A stretch of DNA of 64,000 nt from Roseobacter sp. HKCCD6576-2 (GTDB taxonomy: Bacteria > Pseudomonadota > Alphaproteobacteria > Rhodobacterales > Rhodobacteraceae): positions 372,001 through 436,000 of the forward strand of contig NZ_WVNW01000002.1 in assembly GCF_013179285.1 (NCBI RefSeq). Direction: 5' to 3'. Shown here one piece after another: positions 28,921 through 37,980 of the stretch. Each line of letters starts with the position of its first letter. Position 1 is the first letter of the stretch. The notes beneath the pieces are model-generated. The model saw only the letters and a program-made list of their open reading frames with translations, had not been told where the DNA came from and did no database searches. Both the position numbers and the translations under genes were made by a program.

Positions 28921-29358
28921 TTGCGCGGGTTTAGCCAGATTGAAGCGCATCGGAACCGATGGGTTTGGCCTTACGCAAAACAGAGCGGACGCAAGCGTGC
29001 GATCGGTACGAGAGCCTCTAAGGCGATTCCGCAGTGGCCAAACAAACACTGGCCGCTCGGTCTCATGTTGGACGCATTCTCGGACGCCTCGTGGTTCCGC
29101 ATCCTTTGCATCATCGGTGATTTCAGCCAGGAATGCCGGGCTGCCGTCGTGGACATGTTGCTCTCGCGCACTCGGGTCGCGGGAGAATTGGATCGGATCG
29201 CAGAAATGCGGAGGCATTCCTGCATTGTGGTCAGCGACAACGTCACACTCGCTGACGTTTACTCCGGGCGCGACAAGGCCATTCCACAACAAAGGGAAAG
29301 GATCAAACGAAAGACACTCGAAGCGCGTCGGGTACAACACAGAAAACGTGCCGCATAA
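28921..29358 (+). pseudogene. Degenerate IS3-family transposase (OrfB) fragment
   Basis: A 145-codon open stretch whose residues about 22-107 match the catalytic core of IS3-family OrfB: SGRKRAIGTRA, AIPQWPNKHWPLG, DAFSDASWFRILCIIGDFSQEC, RVAGELDRIAEM and IVVSDN. The core normally reads W-S-L-D-F; here the first catalytic Asp is Gly (WPLGL). Similarity ends after VVSDN, so the final Glu region, OrfA and both terminal inverted repeats are missing. It lies just inside the left boundary of the putative island. Confidence 0.8.
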
Positions 29359-29388
29359 TGCAATCAGACAGAGGGGCCAAAATCTCTC

Positions 29389-31056
29389 CTAAACTAGGCC
29401 GCTCTTCGTGCCAGAAACCCTGACGAAAGACGATCTGAGATCGCTCGGCAGTAGCGTCTCCGGCGTGTTCTGGTAGCAGACCGGTCGAAGCCAACGTCTG
29501 ATCGCGAGTGTCCCCACCGAGGTCTGCCCGAAGTTGGTCGAGGCCGGATAGGGACCGCCATGGACCATGGCGTCAGCCACTTCGACGCCAGTTGGAAATC
29601 CGTTGAACAGAATGCGCCCCGCCTTTCTCTCCAGACTGGGGAGAAGGCGGCGCACCGCATCGTGATCCGCATCGTCCATCTGCAGGGTGGCCGTTAGCTG
29701 TCCATCAAGCTGGGCGGCGACAGTTTCCATTTCGGCGCTATCTGCCGCCACCACCAGTATCGCGGCGGGCCCGAAAACCTCGTGGCGGAGGGTGTCGTCC
29801 ACCATCCAGTCTCGGGCCGAAACGCGGAACAGATCCGGGCCCGCAGCCCGCGATGCATCGTCCGAGACAAAGAGCGTTTCCACGCGGGGCGCGCCGACAA
29901 GCATATCCCGCCCTGCGCGGTAGGCCGAGGCGATGCCGTCTGTCAGCATGGTTTGCGCCGCGACACCGGACAGGGCCGCGACCGTCTCTGCGGCGAAGAT
30001 GTCCGCGTCGGCACCCTCGATGGCGATGGCAACGCCCGGGTTGGTGCAGAATTGCCCGGCCCCCATGGTCAGCGATCCGGCCCAAGCCTTGGCAATCTCA
30101 ACGCCCCGGGCCGCAAGCGCCGCAGGCATCAGAAAGACCGGATTGATGCTGCCCAACTCGCCATAGAAGGGGATTGGTTCGGCCCGGTTTGCGCACATGT
30201 CGAACAGCGTGCGGCCTGCGCCGAGCGACCCGGTGAAACCGACGGCGCGGATCAGCGGATGGGTGACAAGCGCCGTACCGACGGCGTGATCGCCGCCATG
30301 GACAAGTGAAAACACGCCCCCAGGTAAACCGGCGGCGGCGATCGCCTCGGCGATCGCTTCGGCCACGACTTCGGACGTTCCGGGGTGAGCTTCATGCCCC
30401 TTAACGACGACAGGGCATCCGGCAGCCAAAGCCGAGGCCGTATCGCCGCCTGCGACCGAGAATGCCAGCGGGAAGTTGGAGGCGCCGAACACGGCGATGG
30501 GGCCAATCGGGCGCTGGATCATATGTAGCTCCGGGCGCGGCAGTGGCGTTCTGTCGGGCATGGCCGGATCATGGCGCCGGTCAAGGTAATCGCCCGCGTC
30601 GATGTGGTCGGCAAAGAGCCGAAGTTGGCCGACCGTGCGCCCGCGCTCGCCTTCCAGCCGAGCCGCCGGAAGGCCGGTCTCACGGGTTCCAATCTCGGTG
30701 ATGGCATCGCCGACGGCGTCGATGTGGTCGGCAAAGAGCCGAAGTTGGCCGACCGTGCGCCCGCGCTCGCCTTCCAGCCGAGCCGCCGGAAGGCCGGTCT
30801 CACGGGTTCCAATCTCGGTGATGGCATCGCCGACGGCGTCGATGCGGACTGCAATGTCACGCAGCAACGCCGCTCGTTCGGCCCGGCTGGTGGCGGCAAA
30901 GGCGGCAAAAGCGTCTTCGGCGGCAACAGCGGCGTGCTCGATGAGGGCGGGTGTGCCCTTGGCGAAGGCTTCGGCCGCACCGGCGATGGGGGTGTTCCTG
31001 AATGTGTCTTCGCCGCCGATCCATGTCCCGGCGATGAGGTGCTGTCCTTTGGACAT
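29389..31056 (-). CDS. Aldehyde dehydrogenase (ketoglutarate semialdehyde dehydrogenase type) with internal 40-residue duplication
   Basis: A 555-residue NAD(P)-dependent aldehyde dehydrogenase; relatives have about 515. Start ATG 31056 has GGAGG upstream. Motifs: FGASNFPLAFSVAGGDTASALAAGCPVVVKGHEAHPG is split among the cofactor-binding strands, with GFTGSLGAGR, ELGSINPVF and the catalytic cysteine in GAGQFCTNPG. Residues 73-112 are repeated exactly as 113-152 because of a 120-bp tandem duplication. The family oxidises 2-oxoglutarate semialdehyde and related aldehydes in sugar-acid pathways. As the last gene of the cluster transcribed leftward from the RraA-like gene, it probably finishes that pathway. 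Whether the duplicated protein is active is unclear. Confidence 0.88.
   Translation of the reverse strand: MSKGQHLIAGTWIGGEDTFRNTPIAGAAEAFAKGTPALIEHAAVAAEDAFAAFAATSRAERAALLRDIAVRIDAVGDAITEIGTRETGLPAARLEGERGRTVGQLRLFADHIDAVGDAITEIGTRETGLPAARLEGERGRTVGQLRLFADHIDAGDYLDRRHDPAMPDRTPLPRPELHMIQRPIGPIAVFGASNFPLAFSVAGGDTASALAAGCPVVVKGHEAHPGTSEVVAEAIAEAIAAAGLPGGVFSLVHGGDHAVGTALVTHPLIRAVGFTGSLGAGRTLFDMCANRAEPIPFYGELGSINPVFLMPAALAARGVEIAKAWAGSLTMGAGQFCTNPGVAIAIEGADADIFAAETVAALSGVAAQTMLTDGIASAYRAGRDMLVGAPRVETLFVSDDASRAAGPDLFRVSARDWMVDDTLRHEVFGPAAILVVAADSAEMETVAAQLDGQLTATLQMDDADHDAVRRLLPSLERKAGRILFNGFPTGVEVADAMVHGGPYPASTNFGQTSVGTLAIRRWLRPVCYQNTPETLLPSDLRSSFVRVSGTKSGLV
30596..30844. repeat. Perfect 120-bp tandem duplication inside the aldehyde dehydrogenase gene
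   Basis: Bases 30601-30720 are repeated without a mismatch at 30721-30840; periodicity extends a few bases on each side (30596-30844). The unit is 40 codons, so the frame is kept. Confidence 0.97.
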
Positions 31057-31073
31057 TGGAGGCCTCCGTTGGG

Positions 31074-31853
31074 TCAGGTGTTCGTGCCGGGACCCGGCAT
31101 GGTGAAATTGAGCGGCATTCGCCCGCCATCGACGAACAGGCATTCGCCGGTGATGTAGCTGGAACGGGGGCTTGCCATGTAGATGATCGCGTCGGCGACT
31201 TCCTCCGGGGCCCCAAGGCGGCCGAGCGGAGTACGTGACAGAACCCGGGCGCGGAGCGCGGGAGAGCGGGACTGCCCTTTGCGTTGCAGGGGCGTGTCGA
31301 TGCTGCCGGGGGCCACCATGTTCACGCGGATGCCATCGGGGGCCAGCGCGATGGCCATGGCGCGGGTCAGCTGCAAGAGGCCGCCCTTGCTGGCCACATA
31401 GGCCGCATTGTCAGGGAGCGCGAGTTGCGCGTTAACCGATCCGATATTAACGATGCTGCCGGGGGCGCCTGCGGCGACCAGCGCCCGGGCAACGGCTTGT
31501 CCCAACAGAAACGGCGCCCGCAGGTTGATTTCATAGACACGGTCGAAATCCTCGCCTTCCATATCCAGGAAATCGGTCCTGTGGGTAATGGCGGCATTGT
31601 TGATGCAAATCTCGACCGGACCGCCAAGCGCATCCTGTGCGGCGGCTGCGAGGCCCTGGATCGCGTCCGGATCGCGCAACTCTGCCGGGTGATAGGTTAC
31701 CCCGCCGGTGTCGTCCCACACGTCTGTTGTCGGCGCGAGATCGGTGGCAAAGACCAATGCACCCTCGGCAAGAAGAAGGTTGACCGTGGCGCGGCCAACA
31801 CCGCCCAAAGCGCCGGTCACCAAGGCGCGTTTTCCCGTCAGCCGAAGATCCAT
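31074..31853 (-). CDS. Short-chain dehydrogenase/reductase (SDR)
   Basis: A 259-residue classical SDR with NAD(P) motif TGALGGVGRA (residues 14-23), NNAAIT, the catalytic Ser in GSVNAQ and the YVASK pair, and an adenine-specificity Asp after the second strand (ATDLAP) suggesting NAD. The C-terminus SSYITGECLFVDGG is standard. It starts 3 bp after the NIPSNAP gene and precedes the aldehyde dehydrogenase. In a cluster with a sulfatase and a lactonase-like protein it could oxidise a released sugar to its lactone, as sugar 1-dehydrogenases do. The substrate is not known. Confidence 0.9.
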   Translation of the reverse strand: MDLRLTGKRALVTGALGGVGRATVNLLLAEGALVFATDLAPTTDVWDDTGGVTYHPAELRDPDAIQGLAAAAQDALGGPVEICINNAAITHRTDFLDMEGEDFDRVYEINLRAPFLLGQAVARALVAAGAPGSIVNIGSVNAQLALPDNAAYVASKGGLLQLTRAMAIALAPDGIRVNMVAPGSIDTPLQRKGQSRSPALRARVLSRTPLGRLGAPEEVADAIIYMASPRSSYITGECLFVDGGRMPLNFTMPGPGTNT

Positions 31854-31856
31854 GGC

Positions 31857-32513
31857 TCAGGCCCTCCTTTCCGGTCGGGTCCAGAACGGAGCCGGCGTCG
31901 CCGTGAAGGTCTGCATATCGGCCATCATCGGAAGGAAGGCCTTCATGCAGTCTTGCCAGTCGGGGTCTGCCAGAAGCGCTTGCCGCCGGGCAAGGCGCTC
32001 GGCGTGATCGGCATGGCCCCAGATATGCAGGATACGGTTCTGTCTGCCGGTCTGACTAATCAGATAGGTGATGTTGTCCGTCCAATGTCGGGCCTGGACA
32101 GGCGCGGACCGTGTCTTGAGAATGTCGAGGAACGCGGACATGTCACCATGATGAAGTGCGTAGCAGCGAACGTCCACGAGGCCCGGCGTGGTCGCGGATC
32201 GCGTATAAGGCAGGTCAGGGATTTGCCGCATCACCTCGGTCTCTTGATCGGAGAACAGGCCCTTGAAATCCTGTCTGACAGAGATCCATTCAGGGTCTTG
32301 AGCCATGGCGGCGCGTCGGGTTTCCATGTCTGTGGTGTCGTCATATCCCCATAGGTGAAGGACATGGTTTTGTGGGCCGACATCGGCAATGAACCAGCCC
32401 AGAGCTGTGCCCAGATGGCGTTCCTGCGCCGCGTAGCCCGCCGCGCCATAGCGGCTGAGATAGGGGGCGAGATGTCCCGGTTTCAGGGTGTAGCGGCGCA
32501 CATCAACGATCAT
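31857..32513 (-). CDS. NIPSNAP family protein, two-domain
   Basis: A 218-residue protein with two ferredoxin-like NIPSNAP domains in tandem: VDVRRYTLKPGHLAPYL to NHVLHLWGYDDTTDMETRRAAMAQDPEW, and VDVRCYALHHGDMSAFL to NRILHIWGHADHAERLARRQALLADPDW. Such proteins occur in bacterial catabolic operons, but their reaction is unknown. Its ATG overlaps the sulfatase stop (ATGA), so it is translationally coupled to that gene. Confidence 0.87.
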   Translation of the reverse strand: MIVDVRRYTLKPGHLAPYLSRYGAAGYAAQERHLGTALGWFIADVGPQNHVLHLWGYDDTTDMETRRAAMAQDPEWISVRQDFKGLFSDQETEVMRQIPDLPYTRSATTPGLVDVRCYALHHGDMSAFLDILKTRSAPVQARHWTDNITYLISQTGRQNRILHIWGHADHAERLARRQALLADPDWQDCMKAFLPMMADMQTFTATPAPFWTRPERRA

Positions 32514-34081
32514 TCTTGGTCCTCAGGACTCCATGCGCCGGCGAAGACGCCATTCTTGCGCCAGCTTTCGGTCTTTGCCTCGATCGCTGCGTCTGAGATC
32601 GTCGCGCGACGTTTGCGAGCGCGCAACCACGCGAACAGGCGCGCTTCAAGCTTGGCACAGATGTCTGAATAGGCCGGGTCGCGGCCGAGATCGACGAACT
32701 CGTCAGGATCGGTTTCCAGGTCGAAGAGTTGTGGCGGAAAGCCTTCGAAATAGACATAGTTCCAGCGCGCATTGCGTAGATTATAAGCGCGTGCGGCGTG
32801 CGGTGGGACATTCAACTCGCGGCGCTGCTGCCGGAAGGAATAGTCCAGCTCGCTGAAAACCGTATCCCTCCAGGGGATATCTTGCCCATGCAGCAGCGGC
32901 AGCAACGACTGGCCCTCTAGGATGTGATCGGGCACCTCACCGCCGAGCCAGTCAACGAAGCTCGGCAACAGATCAATAGATTCGACGGGGCGCGCGGAGA
33001 CGGTGCCGCGCGTGCCGTCAGCCGCTGCGTCGGGATCGACCACAATGAGCGGTATACGCGTCGATTGGCGATGGAACATCTCTTTGTCGCCCAACCAGTG
33101 ATCGCCAAGGTAATCGCCGTGATCGCTGGTAAAGACGATCATGGTTTGATCAAGCGCGCCGCGGTCTTCGAGGAAGGCCATAAGACGCCCGATCTCGTCA
33201 TCGATCTGTTTGATCATGCCCATGTAAATGGGGATCACCGTGTCGCGCGCCTCGTCCCTGCAGAAGGTCCGGCATTCCTCGCGCGCGTGATAGGCGGCGA
33301 GCACAGGGTGGGGATCGTCCAGTTCTCGCGGGTCACGTAGGGCAGGGGGCACATCCGCGGCTCCGTACATCGCGTGATAGGGCGCCGGTGCCACATATGG
33401 CCAGTGCGGTTTGATATAGCTCAGATGCAGGCACCATTGGTTGGTCTGTGCGGCGATGCACTCCATCGCGCGATTGGTCATGTAAGCCGTCTCGGAGTGT
33501 TCCGCCGGAACACGCGCGGCCGCACCGACATTCTGCAGATACCAGCCGGATTTTGGCTCCGCGTCGCCGGTGGCATTCGCTCGGTAGTGCCACGGGTTCG
33601 GACCTCCGAGGCCGTGCTCCTCAAGGTATCGATTATAAGCGTAATCCGGCTTGACGGCGGCATCGGCATGGATCCCGTCATCGCGTTCGAACACGCGAAA
33701 GCCGCCTTCCGCCATCAGGCGGCCCTCCTTGGTGTTTGGATCGATTCCCAGGCGCGCCAGGCCGTCGAGGTTTGGGGTGACATGGCTTTTGCCGACCAGC
33801 AAGACATCGGTCCCAAGCGGGCGCAGATGATCGCCCATCGTCATCTCAGAGGTCGGCAGCGGCACATAGTTCCAGGTGGCGCCATGGGTGGAGATATAAC
33901 GGCCTGTATAGAAACACATCCGCGACGGGCCACAGACGGGCGATTGCACATAGGCCTGCGAGAAGCGAACACCGCGCGCCGCCAGGGCGTCAATATTCGG
34001 CGTTTCTAGTGACGGATGGCCAGCACAACCGAGATAGTCGTAGCGAAGCTGGTCCGCCATGATGAAGAGGATGTTCTTCAT
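32510..34081 (-). CDS. Type I sulfatase
   Basis: A 523-residue alkaline-phosphatase-fold sulfatase. The start ATG 34081 places the metal-binding MADQLRYDYLGCAG at the N-terminus. The formylglycine motif is PVCGPSRMCFYTGRY, with the Cys of C-X-P-S-R as the residue to be converted. VFTSDHGDYLGDHWLGDKEMF supplies the second metal site. No signal peptide is visible, so it is probably cytoplasmic and acts after uptake by the TRAP transporter. No formylglycine-generating enzyme gene is in the window. The substrate is a sulfate ester, unidentified. It is 5 bp from the SMP-30 gene stop. Confidence 0.9.
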   Translation of the reverse strand: MKNILFIMADQLRYDYLGCAGHPSLETPNIDALAARGVRFSQAYVQSPVCGPSRMCFYTGRYISTHGATWNYVPLPTSEMTMGDHLRPLGTDVLLVGKSHVTPNLDGLARLGIDPNTKEGRLMAEGGFRVFERDDGIHADAAVKPDYAYNRYLEEHGLGGPNPWHYRANATGDAEPKSGWYLQNVGAAARVPAEHSETAYMTNRAMECIAAQTNQWCLHLSYIKPHWPYVAPAPYHAMYGAADVPPALRDPRELDDPHPVLAAYHAREECRTFCRDEARDTVIPIYMGMIKQIDDEIGRLMAFLEDRGALDQTMIVFTSDHGDYLGDHWLGDKEMFHRQSTRIPLIVVDPDAAADGTRGTVSARPVESIDLLPSFVDWLGGEVPDHILEGQSLLPLLHGQDIPWRDTVFSELDYSFRQQRRELNVPPHAARAYNLRNARWNYVYFEGFPPQLFDLETDPDEFVDLGRDPAYSDICAKLEARLFAWLRARKRRATISDAAIEAKTESWRKNGVFAGAWSPEDQE

Positions 34082-34086
34082 GGCGG

Positions 34087-34977
34087 TCAAAACAGGTGAT
34101 GGCCGGTGGCGTTCACCGGGATCGTATAGAGCGATGTCGATGAGGTTGTCACCAGCGTCCGGCGATCCGCCCCCATCCATGTGAAGTTCGCGGTCTTTTC
34201 GGGGATCAGGATCACGCCGAGCGACACGCCATCGGGTGAGAAAACCTGCACGCCGCCGGGTCCGGTGCACCAGACCCGGTCTTCGGCGTCGCATTTCATG
34301 CCATCGGCCACACCCTCGCCCGCGCCAGTGAGTTCCGCGAACACCGCGCCTCCCGAAATCTCTCCGTCAGCCGTCACATCGTAGCGGCGGATGTGTTTGC
34401 GAAGGGTGTCATTGACGTAGAGCACCGTCTCTTCGGCATTGGTGCAAAGCCCGTTCGGCAGCTCGTAGTCGCGGGCGACAGGTTCAGCCGTTTCTGCCTC
34501 GGGCCGGATCCGCCAGACGCCCTGAAAATCGAGGTCCTGATCGCGTTCGACGCCGAAGAACGGCTTTCGGCCTGCAAGCGGGTCGGAGAACCAGATGGTG
34601 CCGTCGCGAGTGACGATGATGTCATTGGGGGCGTTCAACTCCTTGTCTCCGAAATGGCTGGCGAGGACCGACAGAGACCCGTCTGCCTCAAGCCGGACAA
34701 CACGGCTGGTTGCATGCTCGCAGGTCAGAAGCCGGCCCGCCGCGTCATAGGTGTTGCCGTTAGCCTTGTGGCTGGGTTGGCGAAAGACCGATGGCATCGC
34801 ATCTCCGGGTCGCCAGCGGTACATCGCATCGCCCGCGATGTCGCTGAAGGTCAGATGGCCTTCGGTTGGATGCCAGGCCGGGCCTTCGACGAACTCGTAC
34901 CCTGTCGCGAGTTGCGACACCGTCGCGTCCGGAACGATGACCGCTTCGAAATCGGGATGTCGGATATCGTATTGCAT
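34087..34977 (-). CDS. SMP-30/gluconolactonase-like (LRE) beta-propeller hydrolase
   Basis: A 296-residue six-bladed propeller protein. ATG 34977 follows GGAAGGAA. GYEFVEGPAWHPTEGHLTFSDI supplies the metal-binding Glu, NAPNDIIVTRDGTIWFSDP the conserved Asn, and YELPNGLCTNAEETVLYVNDT and GVADGMKCDAEDRVW the later metal ligands. Members hydrolyse sugar lactones. It lies between the TRAP genes and the sulfatase and fits a pathway in which a sugar is oxidised to a lactone and then opened. Confidence 0.9.
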   Translation of the reverse strand: MQYDIRHPDFEAVIVPDATVSQLATGYEFVEGPAWHPTEGHLTFSDIAGDAMYRWRPGDAMPSVFRQPSHKANGNTYDAAGRLLTCEHATSRVVRLEADGSLSVLASHFGDKELNAPNDIIVTRDGTIWFSDPLAGRKPFFGVERDQDLDFQGVWRIRPEAETAEPVARDYELPNGLCTNAEETVLYVNDTLRKHIRRYDVTADGEISGGAVFAELTGAGEGVADGMKCDAEDRVWCTGPGGVQVFSPDGVSLGVILIPEKTANFTWMGADRRTLVTTSSTSLYTIPVNATGHHLF

Positions 34978-35002
34978 GGTTTGGTTCCTTCCAATCGGCG
35001 CC

Positions 35003-36298
35003 TTAGAACCCGAACGCACGCGGGATGAACAGCACCACCTCAGGGACATAGGCCATCACCAAAAGCGCGGCTACGAGCGGTAGCAGGAACGGCGCAACCG
35101 CAATGCAGACTCGGGTAAAGGGCAACCCGGTGATATCCCGCATTATGAAGAGCGACATGCCCATCGGCGGGGTGAACTGCCCGATCATGATGGTGAAGAC
35201 CATAACCACACCCAAGTGTAGCGGGTCCATGCCGTAATTGGCGACGGCAATCGGGACGATCATCGGCGCCAGGATCAACAGCAGGATCGCATCGGCGACA
35301 ATCGCGCCCAAGAAGATGATGACCACCATCAGAAGAAGCAGGAAAGCCCATTGTTGATCGAAAGTGCCGCCGATCCAGCCAGCCAATTCCTGTGGCATGC
35401 GTCCTACGGAAAGAACCCACCCGAACAACAATGACATGGCGATCACAAACAGAAGGCGCGTTGTGCCGATCACGACCTCGCGGCTGACGTCGAAAAATGT
35501 GGCCAGCCCCAGGTCGCGATAGACGATGACGGCGAGAAACAGGGCATACAGGACGGCGACCACCGCCGCCTCGGTCGGGCTGAAGATCCCCAGGACCATA
35601 CCGCCCACAATCAGGACCGGCGTCAAAAGCGGTGGCAGCGCGTAGAGAAACGCCATACCCAGGCGCCCAAGGCTCCATTGACTGTCCGTGGTGTAGTAGC
35701 CGTGTTTGCGGCCCACGAGGTAGACATAGATCATCAGGCAGCCGGTGATCACGAAGGCGGGCATGATGCCGCCAAGAAACAGGCCGGTGATCGAGACCTC
35801 CGCCACCAGCCCGAAAAGCACCATCGGCACACTCGGCGGCAGGATCGGACCGATCGCGGCAGAAGACAGCGTTACTCCCATCGCGAAATCTTCTTTGTAG
35901 TTCTCATCGCGCATGGCCTTGTATTCCATGCGCCCTAGCCCCGCGACGTCGGCCAGCACCGATCCCGACATGCCGGCAAAGACCAGACTCGCGAAGATGT
36001 TCACATGGCCCAGCCCACCGGGAATCCGTCCGACCATGAGCTTGGCAAATGCGAAGATCCGATCCGTGATCTTGCCTGCGTTCATCAAGGCACCTGACAG
36101 CATGAAAAGCGGTATCGCCAGCATGGTGAAGTTCTGAAGCGATCCGCCCAGCTCCACGACCGCGAAGGACAACGGGAAATCGTTCCACCACAGATAGAGG
36201 ATCGACAAGCCGCCCAAGGCAAAGGCGAGGGCATAGCCGCCGAGCACAAGCACGAGGCTGGCAATAACCAACCCGATTAGAAACAAGCTAAGATCCAT
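35003..36298 (-). CDS. TRAP transporter large permease (DctM-like)
   Basis: A 431-residue membrane protein with about twelve helices, the DctM subunit. MLAIPLFMLSGALMNAGKITDRIF, HVNIFASLVFAGMSGSVLADVAGLG, GVTLSSAAIGPILPPSVPMVL and GQFTPPMGMSLFIMRDITG are family signatures. It uses a sodium or proton gradient to move the substrate handed over by the DctP-like protein. It overlaps the small subunit gene by 11 bp. Confidence 0.94.
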   Translation of the reverse strand: MDLSLFLIGLVIASLVLVLGGYALAFALGGLSILYLWWNDFPLSFAVVELGGSLQNFTMLAIPLFMLSGALMNAGKITDRIFAFAKLMVGRIPGGLGHVNIFASLVFAGMSGSVLADVAGLGRMEYKAMRDENYKEDFAMGVTLSSAAIGPILPPSVPMVLFGLVAEVSITGLFLGGIMPAFVITGCLMIYVYLVGRKHGYYTTDSQWSLGRLGMAFLYALPPLLTPVLIVGGMVLGIFSPTEAAVVAVLYALFLAVIVYRDLGLATFFDVSREVVIGTTRLLFVIAMSLLFGWVLSVGRMPQELAGWIGGTFDQQWAFLLLLMVVIIFLGAIVADAILLLILAPMIVPIAVANYGMDPLHLGVVMVFTIMIGQFTPPMGMSLFIMRDITGLPFTRVCIAVAPFLLPLVAALLVMAYVPEVVLFIPRAFGF

Positions 36299-36797
36299 TG
36301 CTGCGTGCCCCGAAGACGACGGAAAGGTTCCCGACCAGCTGCCAAAGATGGACCACGAACATGGCCGTCGCACTCAGGGGAACGATCGCGTAGATCATAT
36401 TGAGCTTCCAGCGTAGGGCGGCCGTTCGTTCGAAGCTCAGCTGTTCGTACATGGACCAGCCGCCGATGATGAGTGCGGCCATGAAGACGATGGTCAGGAG
36501 GTTGAAGATCGCCTCCATCACGCTCCGTCCCCTATAGCCGAGGAAGTTTTCCAGGATCTCGACCCGGATGTGGAGGCCTTGCCTTGACAGACCAACGGCT
36601 GCAATGAACGTCATCCAGACCAGAAGGATCTGCGTCAGTTCCTCCGGCCATTGCAGTGGCGCGTCGAAGACGTAGCGCATGATGACCTGAAGGCTGGTCA
36701 GGGCCACAAAAAACCACAGGAATATCTGTGCGATCGTGAATTCAGGTTCACGGCGCAGGATCGTCCATCGGCTGACATCGGGGTCGGTGGGAAACAC
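36288..36797 (-). CDS. TRAP transporter small permease (DctQ-like)
   Basis: A 169-residue protein with four membrane helices, the DctQ subunit: FTIAQIFLWFFVALTSLQVIMRYVF, LQWPEELTQILLVWMTFIAAVGLSRQGLHIRVE and two later helices. Translation appears to start at GTG 36797. It joins the large permease in the membrane complex and overlaps it by 11 bp. Confidence 0.9.
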   Translation of the reverse strand: MFPTDPDVSRWTILRREPEFTIAQIFLWFFVALTSLQVIMRYVFDAPLQWPEELTQILLVWMTFIAAVGLSRQGLHIRVEILENFLGYRGRSVMEAIFNLLTIVFMAALIIGGWSMYEQLSFERTAALRWKLNMIYAIVPLSATAMFVVHLWQLVGNLSVVFGARSNGS

Positions 36798-36831
36798 GGG
36801 CGCTTGATCCGTCGATTGAGGGGGCGGGGGC

Positions 36832-36856
36832 GGCGCGCGCCCGCCGGGCGCGCGCC
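36832..36856 (-). terminator. Hairpin between dctP-like and dctQ-like genes
   Basis: A perfect 11-bp stem GGCGCGCGCCC (36832-36842) with GGGCGCGCGCC (36846-36856) and a 3-base loop. There is no T-run. It lies between the binding-protein gene and the permease genes, a common place for a hairpin that protects the upstream message or limits readthrough so that more binding protein is made. Confidence 0.65.
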
Positions 36857-36875
36857 TTGTGCTGTTAGATGGAGA

Positions 36876-37907
36876 TCAACCCTGCGGTGCCAGCGCCTTG
36901 ACCTGTTCGAGAAGGCCTTCGGGCCATTCCGCCCCGTCCAGCATCTCAATCTGCGCTGTTACCGAAGCGCGGAAGGCGTCGATATCAAGGCCCTGTTCGA
37001 CGCCGATCACGGACATGCCTTCGGCTTCGAGGCTTGCAAGAAGCGCGCCTTCCTCCGCCACCACCGTCTCGGTCATGAATGCGGTCGCTTCGACAGCTGC
37101 GCGGCGCACGGCCTCCTGATCTTCCGGCGATAGCTCGCGCCAGCTGTCCGCATTGATTGTGATCGGGATTGGGATCAGCTGATGACGCGTCAGGATCAGG
37201 TAGTCCTGCACATCAAAGAAGTTCTGGTTGAAGATTGTCGGCAGCGGGTTCTCCTGCCCGTCCACGATGCCTTGCGTCAGCCCCTGGAATAGCTCCGACA
37301 GCGGAAGAGGTGTCGGGTTTGCGCCCAAGCCCGTGATCGTCGCCAGCGACAGCGGGTTGCCGACGGCGCGGATTTTCAACCCGTCAAGATCGGCGGGTGT
37401 GCGCACCTCTGTCTCCGTGGTGGTCAAGGTGCGGGCACCGAAGTAGTAGTTGCCCAGAACAACGAGGCCGCCGTCTTCGGCAAGCTCGGCGCTCCAGGCC
37501 TGGCCGTATTCAGGGTGATCAAGGACGGCAAGCTGGTGCGAGAAGTCGTCGAACACATAGCCCGCGGTCAAAATCGAGTAACTCTGCACGATGTCCGACA
37601 GAAGCGGGTAGGGCGTGAGCGCGATGTCAATTGCGCCGCTTCTGGAGGCACCAAAAAGATCGCGAAGGCCGCCGAGCTGAGAGGACGGAAACACCTGCAC
37701 CTCGACACGTCCGTCGGTGTAGTCGGCGACCAACTCGGCGAACATATCCGCGCCCCGTCCGGTCGGCCCCGAGGGGGCATGTATGTGACCCATGCGCAGC
37801 GTCACGTCCTGTGCCGATGCGAAGGTAGCGGGCCCTGCCGCCGTCAGTGCAATCCCGCATACCGCTGCAAAGCCGGTCTGTCGGATGGAAGTCAAAGCGA
37901 TGCACAT
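36876..37907 (-). CDS. TRAP transporter substrate-binding protein (DctP-like)
   Basis: A 343-residue periplasmic protein. ATG 37907 has GGGGAGGAA upstream and gives a signal peptide ending near FASAQ. The core has LRMGHIHAPSGPTGRGADMFAELV, VEVQVFPSSQLGGLRDLF, LDGLKIRAVGNPLS with the arginine that usually pairs with the substrate carboxylate, and FQGLTQGIVDGQENPL. An organic acid or sugar-acid ligand is therefore likely. It is encoded between the RraA-like gene and the permease genes. Confidence 0.93.
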   Translation of the reverse strand: MCIALTSIRQTGFAAVCGIALTAAGPATFASAQDVTLRMGHIHAPSGPTGRGADMFAELVADYTDGRVEVQVFPSSQLGGLRDLFGASRSGAIDIALTPYPLLSDIVQSYSILTAGYVFDDFSHQLAVLDHPEYGQAWSAELAEDGGLVVLGNYYFGARTLTTTETEVRTPADLDGLKIRAVGNPLSLATITGLGANPTPLPLSELFQGLTQGIVDGQENPLPTIFNQNFFDVQDYLILTRHQLIPIPITINADSWRELSPEDQEAVRRAAVEATAFMTETVVAEEGALLASLEAEGMSVIGVEQGLDIDAFRASVTAQIEMLDGAEWPEGLLEQVKALAPQG

Positions 37908-37980
37908 GTCTGGTTCCTCCCCTGATGCGCATTTCTGAAGTCATTTGCGACCGAACGGGCAAGCCCGGCGATACGCATGG

